Source of the DNA: Segetibacter koreensis DSM 18137
GTDB taxonomy: Bacteria > Bacteroidota > Bacteroidia > Chitinophagales > Chitinophagaceae
Length of the DNA stretch: 64,000 bases
Reading direction: 5' to 3'
Assembly: GCF_000374045.1 (NCBI RefSeq)
Contig: NZ_KB893325.1
Span: 47,711 to 111,710 of the forward strand
The notes under the pieces are model-generated. The model had not been told where the DNA came from. It searched no databases and saw nothing but the letters and a program-made list of their open reading frames with translations. Shown here one piece after another: positions 8,388 to 18,562 of this stretch (its first letter is position 1; every line of letters begins with the position of its first letter). The position numbers and the translations under genes are program-made.

Positions 8388-10225
8388 ATCAAATAGATGT
8401 TAAGAAACGATCGATAGGAATTAATTTTAATAAAGACGGCCTTGCGGAAGTTTCTATATGGGCACCTCTCGCAGAGAATGTTGCTATTGCTGTTAACAAG
8501 AAAAATACAATTAAGCTTGTTAAAGATGAGTTGGGCTACTGGACAACACTTACAGATGAGATACAAGCTGGAGATTTATATAAAATTCAATTAGATGAAA
8601 AAGAATATCCTGATCCTGCTTCTCTAAGTCAGCCCAATGGTGTACATGATGTTTCAAAAGCCATAAACCTTCGTACTCTTACAGTCAATGATACTGGTTG
8701 GAATAATCTTCCTCTTGAAGAGTATGTGATTTATGAACTTCATACTGGCACTTTTACTCCTGAAGGTACTTTTTCAGGTATAGAAAAAAAACTCGATTAC
8801 CTGAAAGATCTGGGAGTAAATGCTATTGAGATTATGCCTGTCTCACAATTCCCCGGCAGTCGCAATTGGGGATACGACGGTGTTTTCCCATTCGCGGTTC
8901 AGGATTCTTATGGAGGTGCGGAAGGTCTCTCGCATCTTGTCCAGGCTTGTCATGAAAAAGGACTTGCTGTAATACTTGATGTCGTATACAACCACCTTGG
9001 TCCTGAAGGAAATTATCTGAGTGCTTTTGGCACTTATTTCACCGATAAATACAACACTCCATGGGGTAAGGCTATCAATTTTGATGACACATGGTGCGAT
9101 GGAGTAAGACAATATTTTATTCAAAATACATTAATGTGGTTTCGCGATTTTCATATTGATGCGCTTCGTATGGATGCAGTTCATGCCATTAAAGATTTTA
9201 GTCCTGTACATATTTTGAGGGAGATAAAGCAGCAGGTAAACAGACTGATGGAAGAAACAGGCCGTACACACTACCTTATAGTAGAGTTAGATCTAAATGA
9301 TAATCGTTTTATAAATCCACTCGAACAACAGGGTTTCGGAATGGATGCTCAGTGGATAGATGAATTTCATCATGCGTTACGGGTAACGGCAGGAGAAAAG
9401 AGGAACGGATATTATTCAGACTTTAATGGTTTGAGTCACCTGGCAAAAGCTTATAAAGATGCTTATGTTTTTGATGGCCAATTTTCGCCTCACCGGAAAA
9501 AATTTTTTGGTGTAAAAGCAGATAATAATCCTGGAAAACAATTTATTGTTTTTTCTCAAAATCATGATCATGTAGGTAACCGAATGCTCGGTGAACGAAC
9601 CAGCAAACTAGTTAGTTTAGAAATGCAGAAGTTAATGGCAGGTGCAGTATTGGTGAGCCCTTATTTGCCCATGCTGTTTATGGGAGAAGAATACGGCGAA
9701 CCACATCCATTCCTGTACTTTGTAAGCCACACTGATACCGACCTTGCAGAAGCAGTAAGAAAAGGACGTAAAGCTGAATTTGCTGCTTTTCATGCAGAGG
9801 GTGAAGCACCCGATCCTGTTGCTGAAAGCACGTTTGAAAAGTCAAAGCTGCAGTGGCAACTTGTTAAACAGGAACCTCATGAAACAACGCTGAAGTTTTA
9901 TAAAACTCTTATTGCACTTCGGAAGCAACAACTGGCGTTAAGTGATCTAAACCGAGATCATCTGGATGTAGAGATTGATGAGTCGAAGCAAACCCTCCTC
10001 TTGCATAGGTGGCATGGAAGCGAACATATTTATTGTATAATGAATTTTTCAAAAGAGAAACAAAATCTATCGCTGCCAAAATATAAAAAAGAGTGGCAAA
10101 AGCTTTTAGACTCTGCAGATCCTATATGGAATGGCCCGGCTGCTTCCCCCGATATTATTCCTGGCGAATCAACTGTTATGATTCAACCGGAATCTTTTCT
10201 AATTTATAAAAATTTTAATGATTAA
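8384..10225 (+). CDS. treZ: Malto-oligosyltrehalose trehalohydrolase TreZ
   Basis: 613 residues of the GH13 TreZ family, which cuts the glycosidic bond next to the terminal trehalosyl unit and releases free trehalose. An N-terminal CBM48-like domain (about 10-90) precedes the catalytic barrel. Visible residues are the nucleophile D264 (A-L-R-M-D-A-V-H), the acid/base E301 in V-E-L-D-L-N-D-N, typical of TreZ, and D395 in Q-N-H-D-H-V-G-N-R. The start overlaps the glgX stop by 4 bases and the stop overlaps treY by 8, so the three are translationally coupled. Confidence 0.96.
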   Translation: MNQIDVKKRSIGINFNKDGLAEVSIWAPLAENVAIAVNKKNTIKLVKDELGYWTTLTDEIQAGDLYKIQLDEKEYPDPASLSQPNGVHDVSKAINLRTLTVNDTGWNNLPLEEYVIYELHTGTFTPEGTFSGIEKKLDYLKDLGVNAIEIMPVSQFPGSRNWGYDGVFPFAVQDSYGGAEGLSHLVQACHEKGLAVILDVVYNHLGPEGNYLSAFGTYFTDKYNTPWGKAINFDDTWCDGVRQYFIQNTLMWFRDFHIDALRMDAVHAIKDFSPVHILREIKQQVNRLMEETGRTHYLIVELDLNDNRFINPLEQQGFGMDAQWIDEFHHALRVTAGEKRNGYYSDFNGLSHLAKAYKDAYVFDGQFSPHRKKFFGVKADNNPGKQFIVFSQNHDHVGNRMLGERTSKLVSLEMQKLMAGAVLVSPYLPMLFMGEEYGEPHPFLYFVSHTDTDLAEAVRKGRKAEFAAFHAEGEAPDPVAESTFEKSKLQWQLVKQEPHETTLKFYKTLIALRKQQLALSDLNRDHLDVEIDESKQTLLLHRWHGSEHIYCIMNFSKEKQNLSLPKYKKEWQKLLDSADPIWNGPAASPDIIPGESTVMIQPESFLIYKNFND

Positions 10226-12938
10226 CCCAATCTCTACATATCGACTCCAATTTCATAACAACTTTACATTTACAGATTTTGAAAAGATTATTCCATATCT
10301 TATAAAGCTCGGGGTTGCAACTATTTACGCCTCTCCTATTTTTGAGGCGACACCCGGAAGTCTACACGGGTACGACGGAGTAAATCCGCATAAAATAAAT
10401 CCGGAAATTGGTACAGAAGAACAGCTTACATCTATTAGCGAAAGACTTAAAGAGCATGGAATAAATTGGCTACAGGATATTGTACCTAATCATATGGCCT
10501 TTGATCCTACCAATCCATGGTTAAAAGACGTGCTTGAAAAAGGCCAGCGATCTCTATATGCCTCTTTTTTTGATGTTCCATGGACAGGAAAGATATATCA
10601 CGGCAAAATAATGATTCCGTTTTTAGGCAGTCCTTTAGACGAGGTCATAAAAAATGGAGAGCTTACAATAGATTTTGACGAGCCAGGGTTTGTGCTTAAA
10701 TATTATGAAAGCGTCTGGCCTATTCGTCTTCGTTCTTATTTTTCCATTCTTCAGGCTGGAGAGGGAGAACCGGTGCAAGCCATTCAACAATTAATTGACC
10801 AGATAAAGGAAATACAAAAGGTAGAAGAACCGACAGCTTACACAGAACCGCTGCATGAATTTCAGCTTCAGCTTGCAGCCCTGGCAAAAAATGAGCAAAC
10901 AAAAGATTACATAGAAAGTTGCTTACAACAGGTGAACCGCGATAAAGAACTGCTTAAGAAGATAGCAGATGAGCAGGTGTACCAGTTGTGTGAATGGCAG
11001 AAAACTGATTACCAGATAAACTTTCGCCGCTTCTTTACTGTTAACGGTCTCATTTGCCTGAATATGCAAAATGCAGATGTCTTTCAACATTACCATCAGT
11101 ATATTAAATACCTCCTGGATCAGGGTATATTTCAAGGCTTGCGAATCGACCATATAGATGGCTTGTATGACCCGACGGGTTACCTGCAACAGTTAAGAGA
11201 GCTGGCAGGCGAAGAAACATATATAGTTGTAGAAAAGATACTTGAACCGGGTGAAGATTTACCGGATTACTGGCCCATCGAAGGTAATACGGGTTATGAC
11301 TTCCTTTCAATGGTTAACAATGTTTTTCCCCAAAGAACCAGTGAAGAACAGTTTACAAAATTCTATACAGAGCTTGTTAATGATGACCAGTCAGCACACC
11401 AACAGTTGCACGATAAGAAATCATACATTTTGCATGAAAACATGTCGGGAGAATTAAATAACCTTCATGACCTTTTTATTGAAATGAACCTCGTCGAAAA
11501 AGATGAATTGGACAAGGTAGACATGGAATTATTAAAAGAAGCCATTGCAGAATTTTTAATCAGGTGTCCGGTTTATCGCTATTACGGAAACAGGTTACCC
11601 CTGACGGAAAAAGAGAGTGATGAAGTACTGAATATATTGATTGGCATACGCAATAGCGGGGCAGAATTGGCTCCGGCTATAGAACTATTAAAGGAAGCTC
11701 TTCTTATAAAACCAAAAGAAGAAACTCTTGATTATAATAGCCGCGCTTTGAGATTTTACCAGCGTTGCATGCAATTTACGGGTCCGCTTATGGCTAAAGG
11801 AGTTGAAGATACTTTAATGTACACTTACAACAGGTTTATAGGCCATAATGAGGTTGGCGATTCACCTGAAGCCTTTGGCACAAGTCCACAAGAATTTCAT
11901 CAGCAGATGATTGACCGCCAACAAAAATGGCCTCTTTCTATCAATGGAACTTCTACACATGATACCAAGCGAGGGGAAGACGTTCGCACCCGATTAAATG
12001 TACTGACAGACTTGCCCGAAGAATGGTTCGAATCTGTAAAAGAATGGCAAAAGCTTAATAATAACGTTAAACAAAATAATGCCCCTGATGCTAATGATGA
12101 ATATTTAATTTATCAGACTTTGATAGGAGCATTTCCTATGCCGGGCCAGGAAGATGACGATTTTAAAACACGCATCCAGGAATATCTCCAAAAAGCACTT
12201 CGCGAAGCAAAAACACATTCGAACTGGACAACACCGAATGAAGAATATGAAAATGCTGCCAAAGAATTTGCTGTTCGTTTATTAGATTCTGATCAACCTT
12301 TTTGGTCAAATTTTGAAAAATTACATAAAAAAGTTGCTGATTTTGGCATTATAAATTCTTTAGCTCAAGTGATGCTAAAGTTTACCTGCCCAGGTATTCC
12401 CGATGTGTACCAGGGAACAGAACTGTGGGACTTTAGCCTTGTCGATCCGGATAATCGCAGACCTGTTAACTATGGTGAGCGGCAGCGATTGATGGAGGAA
12501 CTGGAAGCGCAGGCAGACGAGCAACACGAGAACCTGATGTATCACTTATGGGAAAACAGGTACAACGGAAAAATTAAGCTTTGGCTCGTACATAAGTTAT
12601 TAAAAGAGCGGAAACAAAATGCTCAGCTGTTTAGTAAAGGAGATTATGTTCCACTTGTTGTAGAAGGCGAATTAAAAGAAAATGTTTTGGCATTTGCAAG
12701 AAAATATCAGCAAACCTGGTATGTAATTGCTGTACCACTTCATCTTGCATCTGTAAGTACTCAGCAGGGAAAAGAAGCATTCTCTATCAACTGGTATAAT
12801 ACCAGACTTATTTTACCTGCAGAAGCGCCTTCAGCTTATGAGCATTTATTTAGCAAAACAAAAGGAAATCACGAAAAAGGAATTGCTGTAAAAGAAATCT
12901 TTAAAAGTCTGCCGCTGGCAGTTCTCAAATTACAATAA
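10218..12938 (+). CDS. treY: Malto-oligosyltrehalose synthase TreY
   Basis: 906 residues, somewhat longer than many TreY proteins. It isomerises the reducing-end alpha-1,4 bond of a maltodextrin to an alpha,alpha-1,1 bond, making the TreZ substrate. The N-terminus (S-T-Y-R-L-Q-F, then G-S-L-H-G-Y-D) is characteristic. Catalytic residues are D311 (L-R-I-D-H-I-D-G-L), E339 (V-V-E-K-I-L) and D582 (S-T-H-D-T-K-R). The TreY mark S-T-H-D-T-K-R-G-E-D-V-R-T-R is intact. Start ATG 10218 lies inside the treZ end; malQ follows after 3 bases. Confidence 0.96.
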   Translation: MINPISTYRLQFHNNFTFTDFEKIIPYLIKLGVATIYASPIFEATPGSLHGYDGVNPHKINPEIGTEEQLTSISERLKEHGINWLQDIVPNHMAFDPTNPWLKDVLEKGQRSLYASFFDVPWTGKIYHGKIMIPFLGSPLDEVIKNGELTIDFDEPGFVLKYYESVWPIRLRSYFSILQAGEGEPVQAIQQLIDQIKEIQKVEEPTAYTEPLHEFQLQLAALAKNEQTKDYIESCLQQVNRDKELLKKIADEQVYQLCEWQKTDYQINFRRFFTVNGLICLNMQNADVFQHYHQYIKYLLDQGIFQGLRIDHIDGLYDPTGYLQQLRELAGEETYIVVEKILEPGEDLPDYWPIEGNTGYDFLSMVNNVFPQRTSEEQFTKFYTELVNDDQSAHQQLHDKKSYILHENMSGELNNLHDLFIEMNLVEKDELDKVDMELLKEAIAEFLIRCPVYRYYGNRLPLTEKESDEVLNILIGIRNSGAELAPAIELLKEALLIKPKEETLDYNSRALRFYQRCMQFTGPLMAKGVEDTLMYTYNRFIGHNEVGDSPEAFGTSPQEFHQQMIDRQQKWPLSINGTSTHDTKRGEDVRTRLNVLTDLPEEWFESVKEWQKLNNNVKQNNAPDANDEYLIYQTLIGAFPMPGQEDDDFKTRIQEYLQKALREAKTHSNWTTPNEEYENAAKEFAVRLLDSDQPFWSNFEKLHKKVADFGIINSLAQVMLKFTCPGIPDVYQGTELWDFSLVDPDNRRPVNYGERQRLMEELEAQADEQHENLMYHLWENRYNGKIKLWLVHKLLKERKQNAQLFSKGDYVPLVVEGELKENVLAFARKYQQTWYVIAVPLHLASVSTQQGKEAFSINWYNTRLILPAEAPSAYEHLFSKTKGNHEKGIAVKEIFKSLPLAVLKLQ

Positions 12939-12941
12939 ACT

Positions 12942-14450
12942 ATGACGGAAAACAAACGTGCCGCCGGTATTTTACTGCACATTTCTTCACTGCCTTCAGC
13001 TTTTGGTATTGGCGACATGGGACCTGAAGCAATACTATTTGCAGATTTTTTAAATCGTAGCAAACAAAAATACTGGCAGCTATTACCACTAAACCCTACC
13101 GAGCAGGGACAAGGCCATTCACCCTACAGCTCTATCTCAAGCCGGGCAGGAAACATTTTGCTTATTAGCCCCAAGGTATTAGCAAAAGATGGTTTGCTGG
13201 ATACGAAAGAGCTTGAGCAGTATTACCTTCCGCAGGAGGGGAAAACACTGTTTAATGAAGTAGAACGTATAAAAGCTGAAATTTTTGAAAAAGCATGGCA
13301 AAATTATCAGCAGGGCAAGGGACATCAATTTAAAAAGGACTTTGAAAAGTTCTGCGAAAAAGAAGCTCACTGGCTAGATGACTTCGCTTTATATATGGTT
13401 TTAAAGCAGGAAAATGGAGGCAAACCCTGGTTTGAATGGCCCGAGGAGTTTAAACTACGGGATAAAAAAGCATTACACACATTAGTATCTGAAAATAAGG
13501 AAGCCATTAAAAAAATAAAATGGCTACAATTCATTTTTTCGAAACAATGGAAGGATTTAAAAGCTTATTGTAATAATAAAGGCATTCATTTTTTTGGAGA
13601 CTTGCCTTTTTACATCAGTTATGATTCAGTAGATGTATGGTCAAATAGACATCTCTTTAGTCTGGATGAAGAAGGAAACATGATTGGAATGGCCGGCGTT
13701 CCTCCTGATGCATTTAGCGACGATGGGCAGTTATGGGGCATGCCGGTATTTCGATGGGATGTACTTAAAAAGCACCACTACGACTGGTGGATAGGACGTT
13801 TTAAAAAGAATATAGAGCTTTTTGACTTATTGCGTCTTGATCATTTTCGCGCATTTGCCGATTATTGGGAAGTTCCTGCAAATGAAAAAACAGCAAAAAA
13901 TGGTAAGTGGAAACCAGGCCCTGGGGCAGACTTTTTTCGTGCAGTAAAAAAAGCGTTAGGAGATTTACCATTTATAGCAGAGGACCTCGGCGAAATAAAT
14001 GATGCTGTTTACGAACTTCGGGACGAATTTGATTTTCCGGGAATGAAGGTTTTGATGTTCGCCTTTGGTGATGATATGCCTAAATCGCCTCACATACCTC
14101 ATAATTATTCTGAAAACTTTATTGCCTACACAGGCACACATGATAACAATACAATGCGCGGATGGTACCGCCAGGAGGGTAACAAGTATCACCACCAAAT
14201 TGAGCAGTATGTTGGAAAGCAATTAACAGAAGATGACATTCATATAGAAATGGCTCGTCTTGCATATGCATCTGTTGCCAACATTGCCATATTACCCATA
14301 CAAGATGTGCTAGGAATAGATGAACTGGGACGTATTAACACGCCGGCATCAGGTGAAAACAATTGGGAATGGCGACTTATTCCCCACCAGGTGACTATCG
14401 ATGCAGAGAATCGGCTTAGAGAATGGACAATAATGTATAACAGAGATTAA
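12942..14450 (+). CDS. malQ: 4-alpha-glucanotransferase MalQ (GH77)
   Basis: 502 residues, a standard-length GH77 amylomaltase. It transfers alpha-1,4-glucan segments between maltodextrins and releases glucose. The nucleophile D300 (L-R-L-D-H-F-R-A-F), acid/base E347 (I-A-E-D-L-G) and D401 (T-G-T-H-D-N-N-T) are all present, as is the N-terminal S-S-L-P-S-A-F-G-I-G-D-M-G signature. It is the last gene of the operon. The likely role is to lengthen oligosaccharides that are too short for TreY, so that more of the glucan ends up as trehalose. A terminator hairpin follows about 80 bases downstream. Confidence 0.96.
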   Translation: MTENKRAAGILLHISSLPSAFGIGDMGPEAILFADFLNRSKQKYWQLLPLNPTEQGQGHSPYSSISSRAGNILLISPKVLAKDGLLDTKELEQYYLPQEGKTLFNEVERIKAEIFEKAWQNYQQGKGHQFKKDFEKFCEKEAHWLDDFALYMVLKQENGGKPWFEWPEEFKLRDKKALHTLVSENKEAIKKIKWLQFIFSKQWKDLKAYCNNKGIHFFGDLPFYISYDSVDVWSNRHLFSLDEEGNMIGMAGVPPDAFSDDGQLWGMPVFRWDVLKKHHYDWWIGRFKKNIELFDLLRLDHFRAFADYWEVPANEKTAKNGKWKPGPGADFFRAVKKALGDLPFIAEDLGEINDAVYELRDEFDFPGMKVLMFAFGDDMPKSPHIPHNYSENFIAYTGTHDNNTMRGWYRQEGNKYHHQIEQYVGKQLTEDDIHIEMARLAYASVANIAILPIQDVLGIDELGRINTPASGENNWEWRLIPHQVTIDAENRLREWTIMYNRD

Positions 14451-14533
14451 GGTATTAGATGGACTAACAGATGACCGTTGACAAAACAGTTGAATAACGA
14501 AAGTTAAATGGCAGGAGATGATCATAGATGAAA

Positions 14534-14570
14534 GCCAATAATCAATATTAATATGGGTTATTGGCTTTTC
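14534..14570 (+). terminator. Terminator of the trehalose operon
   Basis: GCCAATAA at 14534-14541 pairs perfectly with TTATTGGC at 14558-14565 around a 16-base AT-rich loop, followed by TTTT. Its place 84 bases after malQ fits operon termination. The stem is AT-rich, so strength is moderate. Confidence 0.6.
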
Positions 14571-14614
14571 TTATCAACCAACTTTTTAAAGCATTAATGC
14601 GAATTTTGACTTTT

Positions 14615-14622
14615 TATTTTTG
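14615..14622 (+). promoter_or_regulatory. Possible -7 promoter element for the SDR gene
   Basis: TATTTTTG matches the Bacteroidota -7 consensus TAnnTTTG exactly and lies 17 bases before the ATG at 14640. No TTTG -33 box sits at the usual 19-21 base distance, and such matches occur by chance in AT-rich DNA, so this is tentative. Confidence 0.25.
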
Positions 14623-14639
14623 AGCTTAAAATATTCTAA

Positions 14640-15374
14640 ATGCAAACTACAGGAAATACAATACTTATTACCGGAGGTACATCAGGAATTGGATTAGCCT
14701 TCGCGAAAGAATTTTTGAAGTTAGGCAATAAAGTGATTATCTGCGGACGCAGAAAAAATAGGTTAGAAGAAATACAACACCAACAAAAAGAAATTGTTAC
14801 GCGCGTTTGTGACGTAGCAAAAACAAAGGACCGTGAAGAACTTGCCGCATGGGTCGTTACTAACTTTCCCGATGTGAATGTTCTGATCAATAATGCAGGC
14901 GTTCAATTATTAACGGACCTTACAAAACCCGTAGACCTTACGAGGGTAAACAATGAAGTCGAAACAAACCTTACTGCACCAATACATCTTTCTTCATTGT
15001 TTGCTCAACATCTTTCTACAAAAAAAGAAGCTGCAATTATTAATATTTCGTCAGGGTTGGCTTTTGTACCCTTGTCTTTTATGCCTGTTTATTGTGCTAC
15101 AAAAGCGGCTATTCATTCAATAACATTATCACTGCGCCATCAATTAAAAAATACTTCAATAAAAGTATTTGAGATAGCGCCACCGGCGGTGGATACAGAA
15201 TTGGGAAGCGACAGACGCGAGGATAAAACACTATCTCATGGAGGTCTGCCTGTAGATAAATTTATGGAAGAAGCAATGGAGGCAATTAAAAACGACATAC
15301 TGGAAGCGCCAATTGCCGGCGCAAAAAATTCACGTGAAAAAAGAGAAGTATTATTTGATATTATGAACCCATGA
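14640..15374 (+). CDS. SDR-family NAD(P)-dependent oxidoreductase (DltE-like)
   Basis: 244 residues of a classical short-chain dehydrogenase. The Rossmann glycine motif T-G-G-T-S-G-I-G starts at about residue 11, N-N-A-G at about 85, the catalytic Ser in I-I-N-I-S-S-G, and the Tyr/Lys pair in Y-C-A-T-K at about 155. C-G-R-R-K-N-R after strand 2 suggests NADP preference. The overall pattern resembles the DltE/YqjQ-type subgroup, whose substrates are poorly known. It stands alone between the operon terminator and the lactonase-like gene. The reaction is certain in class only. Confidence 0.85.
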   Translation: MQTTGNTILITGGTSGIGLAFAKEFLKLGNKVIICGRRKNRLEEIQHQQKEIVTRVCDVAKTKDREELAAWVVTNFPDVNVLINNAGVQLLTDLTKPVDLTRVNNEVETNLTAPIHLSSLFAQHLSTKKEAAIINISSGLAFVPLSFMPVYCATKAAIHSITLSLRHQLKNTSIKVFEIAPPAVDTELGSDRREDKTLSHGGLPVDKFMEEAMEAIKNDILEAPIAGAKNSREKREVLFDIMNP

Positions 15375-15515
15375 AACAAAAGCATCAGGAATCAATTAAT
15401 ATGTATTAAAATAGTGGTTTATTACCCTATAAGATTTTTTATTCCCATTTATGCTTGTCTGCACTTTAAAAAGTAATTTCAATAATTCATCCGTTTCTTG
15501 TTTCAAAATTGTCAA

Positions 15516-16430
15516 ATGAAAAAAAAAATTATTAAGTATTTATTTATTCTTCTCATAGCTACTCCTTCAGCCGGTTATTGTTTTCAAAATAATGACACCA
15601 CTCCAAGCAGCATCATTGCAAAAGGAGCATCGCCGAAACTCATTTCAAACAGGTTTAAGTTTACAGAAGGGCCAGCAGTTGATAAGTACGGAAATGTATT
15701 TTTTACAGATCAGCCAAATGATCAAATATGGAAGTATAGTACGGATGGAAAACTTTCTCTCTTTTTTGAAAAAATGGGCAGATCTAATGGATTGTATTTT
15801 GATAAAAAAGGCAATTTAATTTCTTGCGCTGATGAAAAAAACGAATTGTGGTCTATCACTCCCACTGGTAAAACCACCGTTTTACTAAGCGATTATAAAG
15901 GGCAATTATTTAACGGGCCAAATGACTTGTGGATACATCCCAATGGAGGAATATATTTCACTGACCCTTTATACAAACGCGATTACTGGACGAGACAGGG
16001 CCCGCGTATAAAAAAAGAAATGGTATATTTTCTTCCTGCAAATAAAAAAGAAGCTATTGTAGTTGATTCCAGTCTTCAAAAGCCAAACGGAATTATCGGA
16101 ACACCCGATGGCACACTTCTGTACGTTGCAGATATACAAGGCAACAAGACTTACAAATTCGCAATTAATCCTGATGGGTCATTACAAGAGCCGCAGCTAT
16201 TTATCGAACAGGGCTCCGACGGTATGACAATCGACAACAAAGGCAACATTTATCTGACCGGAAAGGGAGTAACCGTATATAATGCCGAAGGTAAACAGGT
16301 TGAACATATAGATATACCTGCGCCATGGACAGCCAATGTTTGTTTTGGAGGAAAGAATAGAGATAAACTATTTATTACAGCATCGGAATCTGTTTATGTA
16401 TTAGATATGCAGGTACATGGTGTTCAATAA
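15516..16430 (+). CDS. Secreted SMP-30/gluconolactonase-like beta-propeller
   Basis: 304 residues from ATG 15516. The frame could start 18 bases earlier at a TTG, but the ATG gives a clean signal peptide (M-K-K-K-I-I-K-Y-L-F-I-L-L, cleavage near residue 20). The mature part is a six-bladed propeller of the SMP-30/gluconolactonase/LRE family. It has the metal-ligand Glu in F-T-E-G-P-A, the Asn in F-N-G-P-N-D and the Asp in G-S-D-G-M. Such enzymes hydrolyse sugar lactones, with calcium or another divalent metal. Periplasmic location is inferred. It is convergent with the MFS gene. Confidence 0.88.
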   Translation: MKKKIIKYLFILLIATPSAGYCFQNNDTTPSSIIAKGASPKLISNRFKFTEGPAVDKYGNVFFTDQPNDQIWKYSTDGKLSLFFEKMGRSNGLYFDKKGNLISCADEKNELWSITPTGKTTVLLSDYKGQLFNGPNDLWIHPNGGIYFTDPLYKRDYWTRQGPRIKKEMVYFLPANKKEAIVVDSSLQKPNGIIGTPDGTLLYVADIQGNKTYKFAINPDGSLQEPQLFIEQGSDGMTIDNKGNIYLTGKGVTVYNAEGKQVEHIDIPAPWTANVCFGGKNRDKLFITASESVYVLDMQVHGVQ

Positions 16431-16449
16431 GTAGCGCAAAAAATAAAAT

Positions 16450-17682
16450 TTATTCTTTTACTTCAGCCTCCACAGCTTTTTTCTTTCTTACAAGGGGTAT
16501 AAAGAATAATATTGTCACTATACCTGCTAAACCCTCAATGAGTACTGTATGAGGTGCGGTTATATAATGAGCTGAAAAACCTATCAGAAAGCTTCCGATA
16601 GGTTGCATACCCTGGAAAGCCATTACGTAGTAACTGATAACTCTTCCCCTCATTTTCTCATCTACATTGGTTTGAATGTAAGTGTTGGTTGCAGCTATTT
16701 GCGCAAGCATACCACTTTCACCCAGCATAAGTAAAAATAACGCTAATGGAAAATAAGAGGTGAAAGAAAATAGTGCTAAACTTACCGACATCAAGAGGCT
16801 GGAGTAGACGATAATTTTCGGCAAACTTCTTCCGGGTTTAAGATTGGTCATAAATATTGCGCCCATCAGCGCACCTAATCCTGAAATACTGTTCAACCAG
16901 CTGTAAGTAGTAACATCTCCCTTAAAAACCGTCTTTGCATATACAGGCAGCAAGGTCGAGTAAGGCATTACTAAAAAACTGGTAAGCGCCATTAAAAGTA
17001 TAGCTAAACGAATTCCCCTGTGATGCTTCAGGTAATTATATCCCTCAACCAATCCTTCCCAAATGTTTTCCTGTTGCTTTTTTCTTTCCGGTATTTTCAA
17101 CTTCATCAGCAAAAGCGAAACAATTACTGCAATAAAACTTAAAAAATTAATCAGGAAACAAATTGATTCTCCAAAGCTGCTAAGTAAGATTCCCGCTGCT
17201 GCAGGCCCTAACAGGCGAGCCAGTGTTACCATAGAAGAGTTAAGGGCAATAGCATTTGGCAAATCGCTTTTATCATCTATTAAAACAATCATAAGAGCCT
17301 GTCGTGCAGGTGTATCAAATGCATTGATAACGCCAAGTACAACGCTTAAAAAAATAATACCGGGAATATTGTAAAAGCCTTTCATTACCATTAGCGTTAG
17401 CACACCAGCCTGTAACATAGCTGCTATCTGTGTTCTTAATAATATTCTATAACGGCTGTGACGATCAGTAAAAGCACCTGCATAGGGAGAAAGCAACATA
17501 ACAGGTATCTGACCCGCAAACCCAACAACGCCAAGCATTAAAGCAGAATGTGTAACAGAATAAACAAGCCAGCTTACTGCTATGCGTTGCATCCAGGTGC
17601 CGATAAGAGAAATGGCCTGGCCGGAAAAATATAACCGGAAATTATAGTATTGTAATGCTCGCAGAGAAAGGGGTAAATTCAT
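16450..17682 (-). CDS. MFS transporter (EntS/MFS_3-like)
   Basis: 410 residues with about twelve membrane helices and a central basic loop. The N-terminus (F-R-L-Y-F-S-G-Q-A-I-S-L-I-G-T-W-M-Q) and the cytoplasmic motif G-A-F-T-D-R-H-S-R-Y match the EntS-like MFS_3 family of proton-driven exporters. The substrate cannot be told from sequence. Its 3' end faces the SMP-30-like gene with 19 bases between, and no other gene is in its transcript on the left. Confidence 0.88.
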   Translation of the reverse strand: MNLPLSLRALQYYNFRLYFSGQAISLIGTWMQRIAVSWLVYSVTHSALMLGVVGFAGQIPVMLLSPYAGAFTDRHSRYRILLRTQIAAMLQAGVLTLMVMKGFYNIPGIIFLSVVLGVINAFDTPARQALMIVLIDDKSDLPNAIALNSSMVTLARLLGPAAAGILLSSFGESICFLINFLSFIAVIVSLLLMKLKIPERKKQQENIWEGLVEGYNYLKHHRGIRLAILLMALTSFLVMPYSTLLPVYAKTVFKGDVTTYSWLNSISGLGALMGAIFMTNLKPGRSLPKIIVYSSLLMSVSLALFSFTSYFPLALFLLMLGESGMLAQIAATNTYIQTNVDEKMRGRVISYYVMAFQGMQPIGSFLIGFSAHYITAPHTVLIEGLAGIVTILFFIPLVRKKKAVEAEVKE

Positions 17683-17961
17683 TTAAGGTATTTTATTCAC
17701 AGCATTCCATATAAAGATGACATTATCTCTTTTATCGCAAACAGCATGCAGATATTGCAAAAGAATAAATACAATTTTTGAGACCGGCAAAACTACGCTT
17801 ATTCAACATCAGGAACCATTAGATAAGTTTTTAATTCAGTTTCACTAAATTCCATATTTATTATTCCAAATACTACAAGAGCAAGTAGTTACAGCTTACA
17901 ATTTCATCCTTATTATAACCTGATTTTAAACAATCTATTGATCTAGTTGTAAATTTAGAAT

Positions 17962-18528
17962 ATGAGTAATGAAGATAAGCTATCAAGGTCTACTGAGGAT
18001 GTTTCGGAGATTGCAGGAGTAATGGAACGCAATATCAGGGAGCTAATTAAACTTCGTCAACAGGAAGAAAAAGAAAAGACTTCTGATGAACACATCGCTG
18101 ATAAAATAACGTCATTTACCGGAAGTATGTCATTTGTGTATATTCACATTATAATTTTTGGTTTATGGATTATTTATAATGTCGGATTACTCGGTATTAA
18201 ACCCATAGATCCTTCTTTCACCGGATTAATGATATTGGCTTCTGTCGAGGCAATTTTCTTATCGACCTTTGTTCTTATCCGTCAGAATCGTATGAATCAA
18301 TTGGCTGACAAACGGGCAAATTTAGATCTGCAGGTAAGCTTACTTGCAGAGCATGAAATAACACGATTAATTACATTGGTCACGGCCATTGCTCATAAAC
18401 TTAATATAAAGGAAGCTGACGATCCGGAAATTAATGAGCTTACCCGCTATGTTAACCCTCAACAAGTGCTGGAAACGATAGACAAACACAAAAAGGAAAG
18501 CATAAAAGACGGAGGTATAGAATATTGA
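17962..18528 (+). CDS. DUF1003 membrane protein
   Basis: 188 residues. The core matches DUF1003: A-D-K-I-T-S-F-T-G-S-M-S-F before two membrane helices (about 55-75 and 88-108), then the signature D-K-R-A-N-L-D-L-Q-V-S-L-L-A-E-H-E. A charged N-terminal region with coiled-coil character (about 20-40) precedes the membrane part. The family is widespread and has no established function. The Mut7-C gene starts 34 bases downstream on the same strand, so the two may share a transcript. Confidence 0.88.
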   Translation: MSNEDKLSRSTEDVSEIAGVMERNIRELIKLRQQEEKEKTSDEHIADKITSFTGSMSFVYIHIIIFGLWIIYNVGLLGIKPIDPSFTGLMILASVEAIFLSTFVLIRQNRMNQLADKRANLDLQVSLLAEHEITRLITLVTAIAHKLNIKEADDPEINELTRYVNPQQVLETIDKHKKESIKDGGIEY

Positions 18529-18562
18529 AACATAATGTAATACTCAGAGTGCGAATAGCTAT

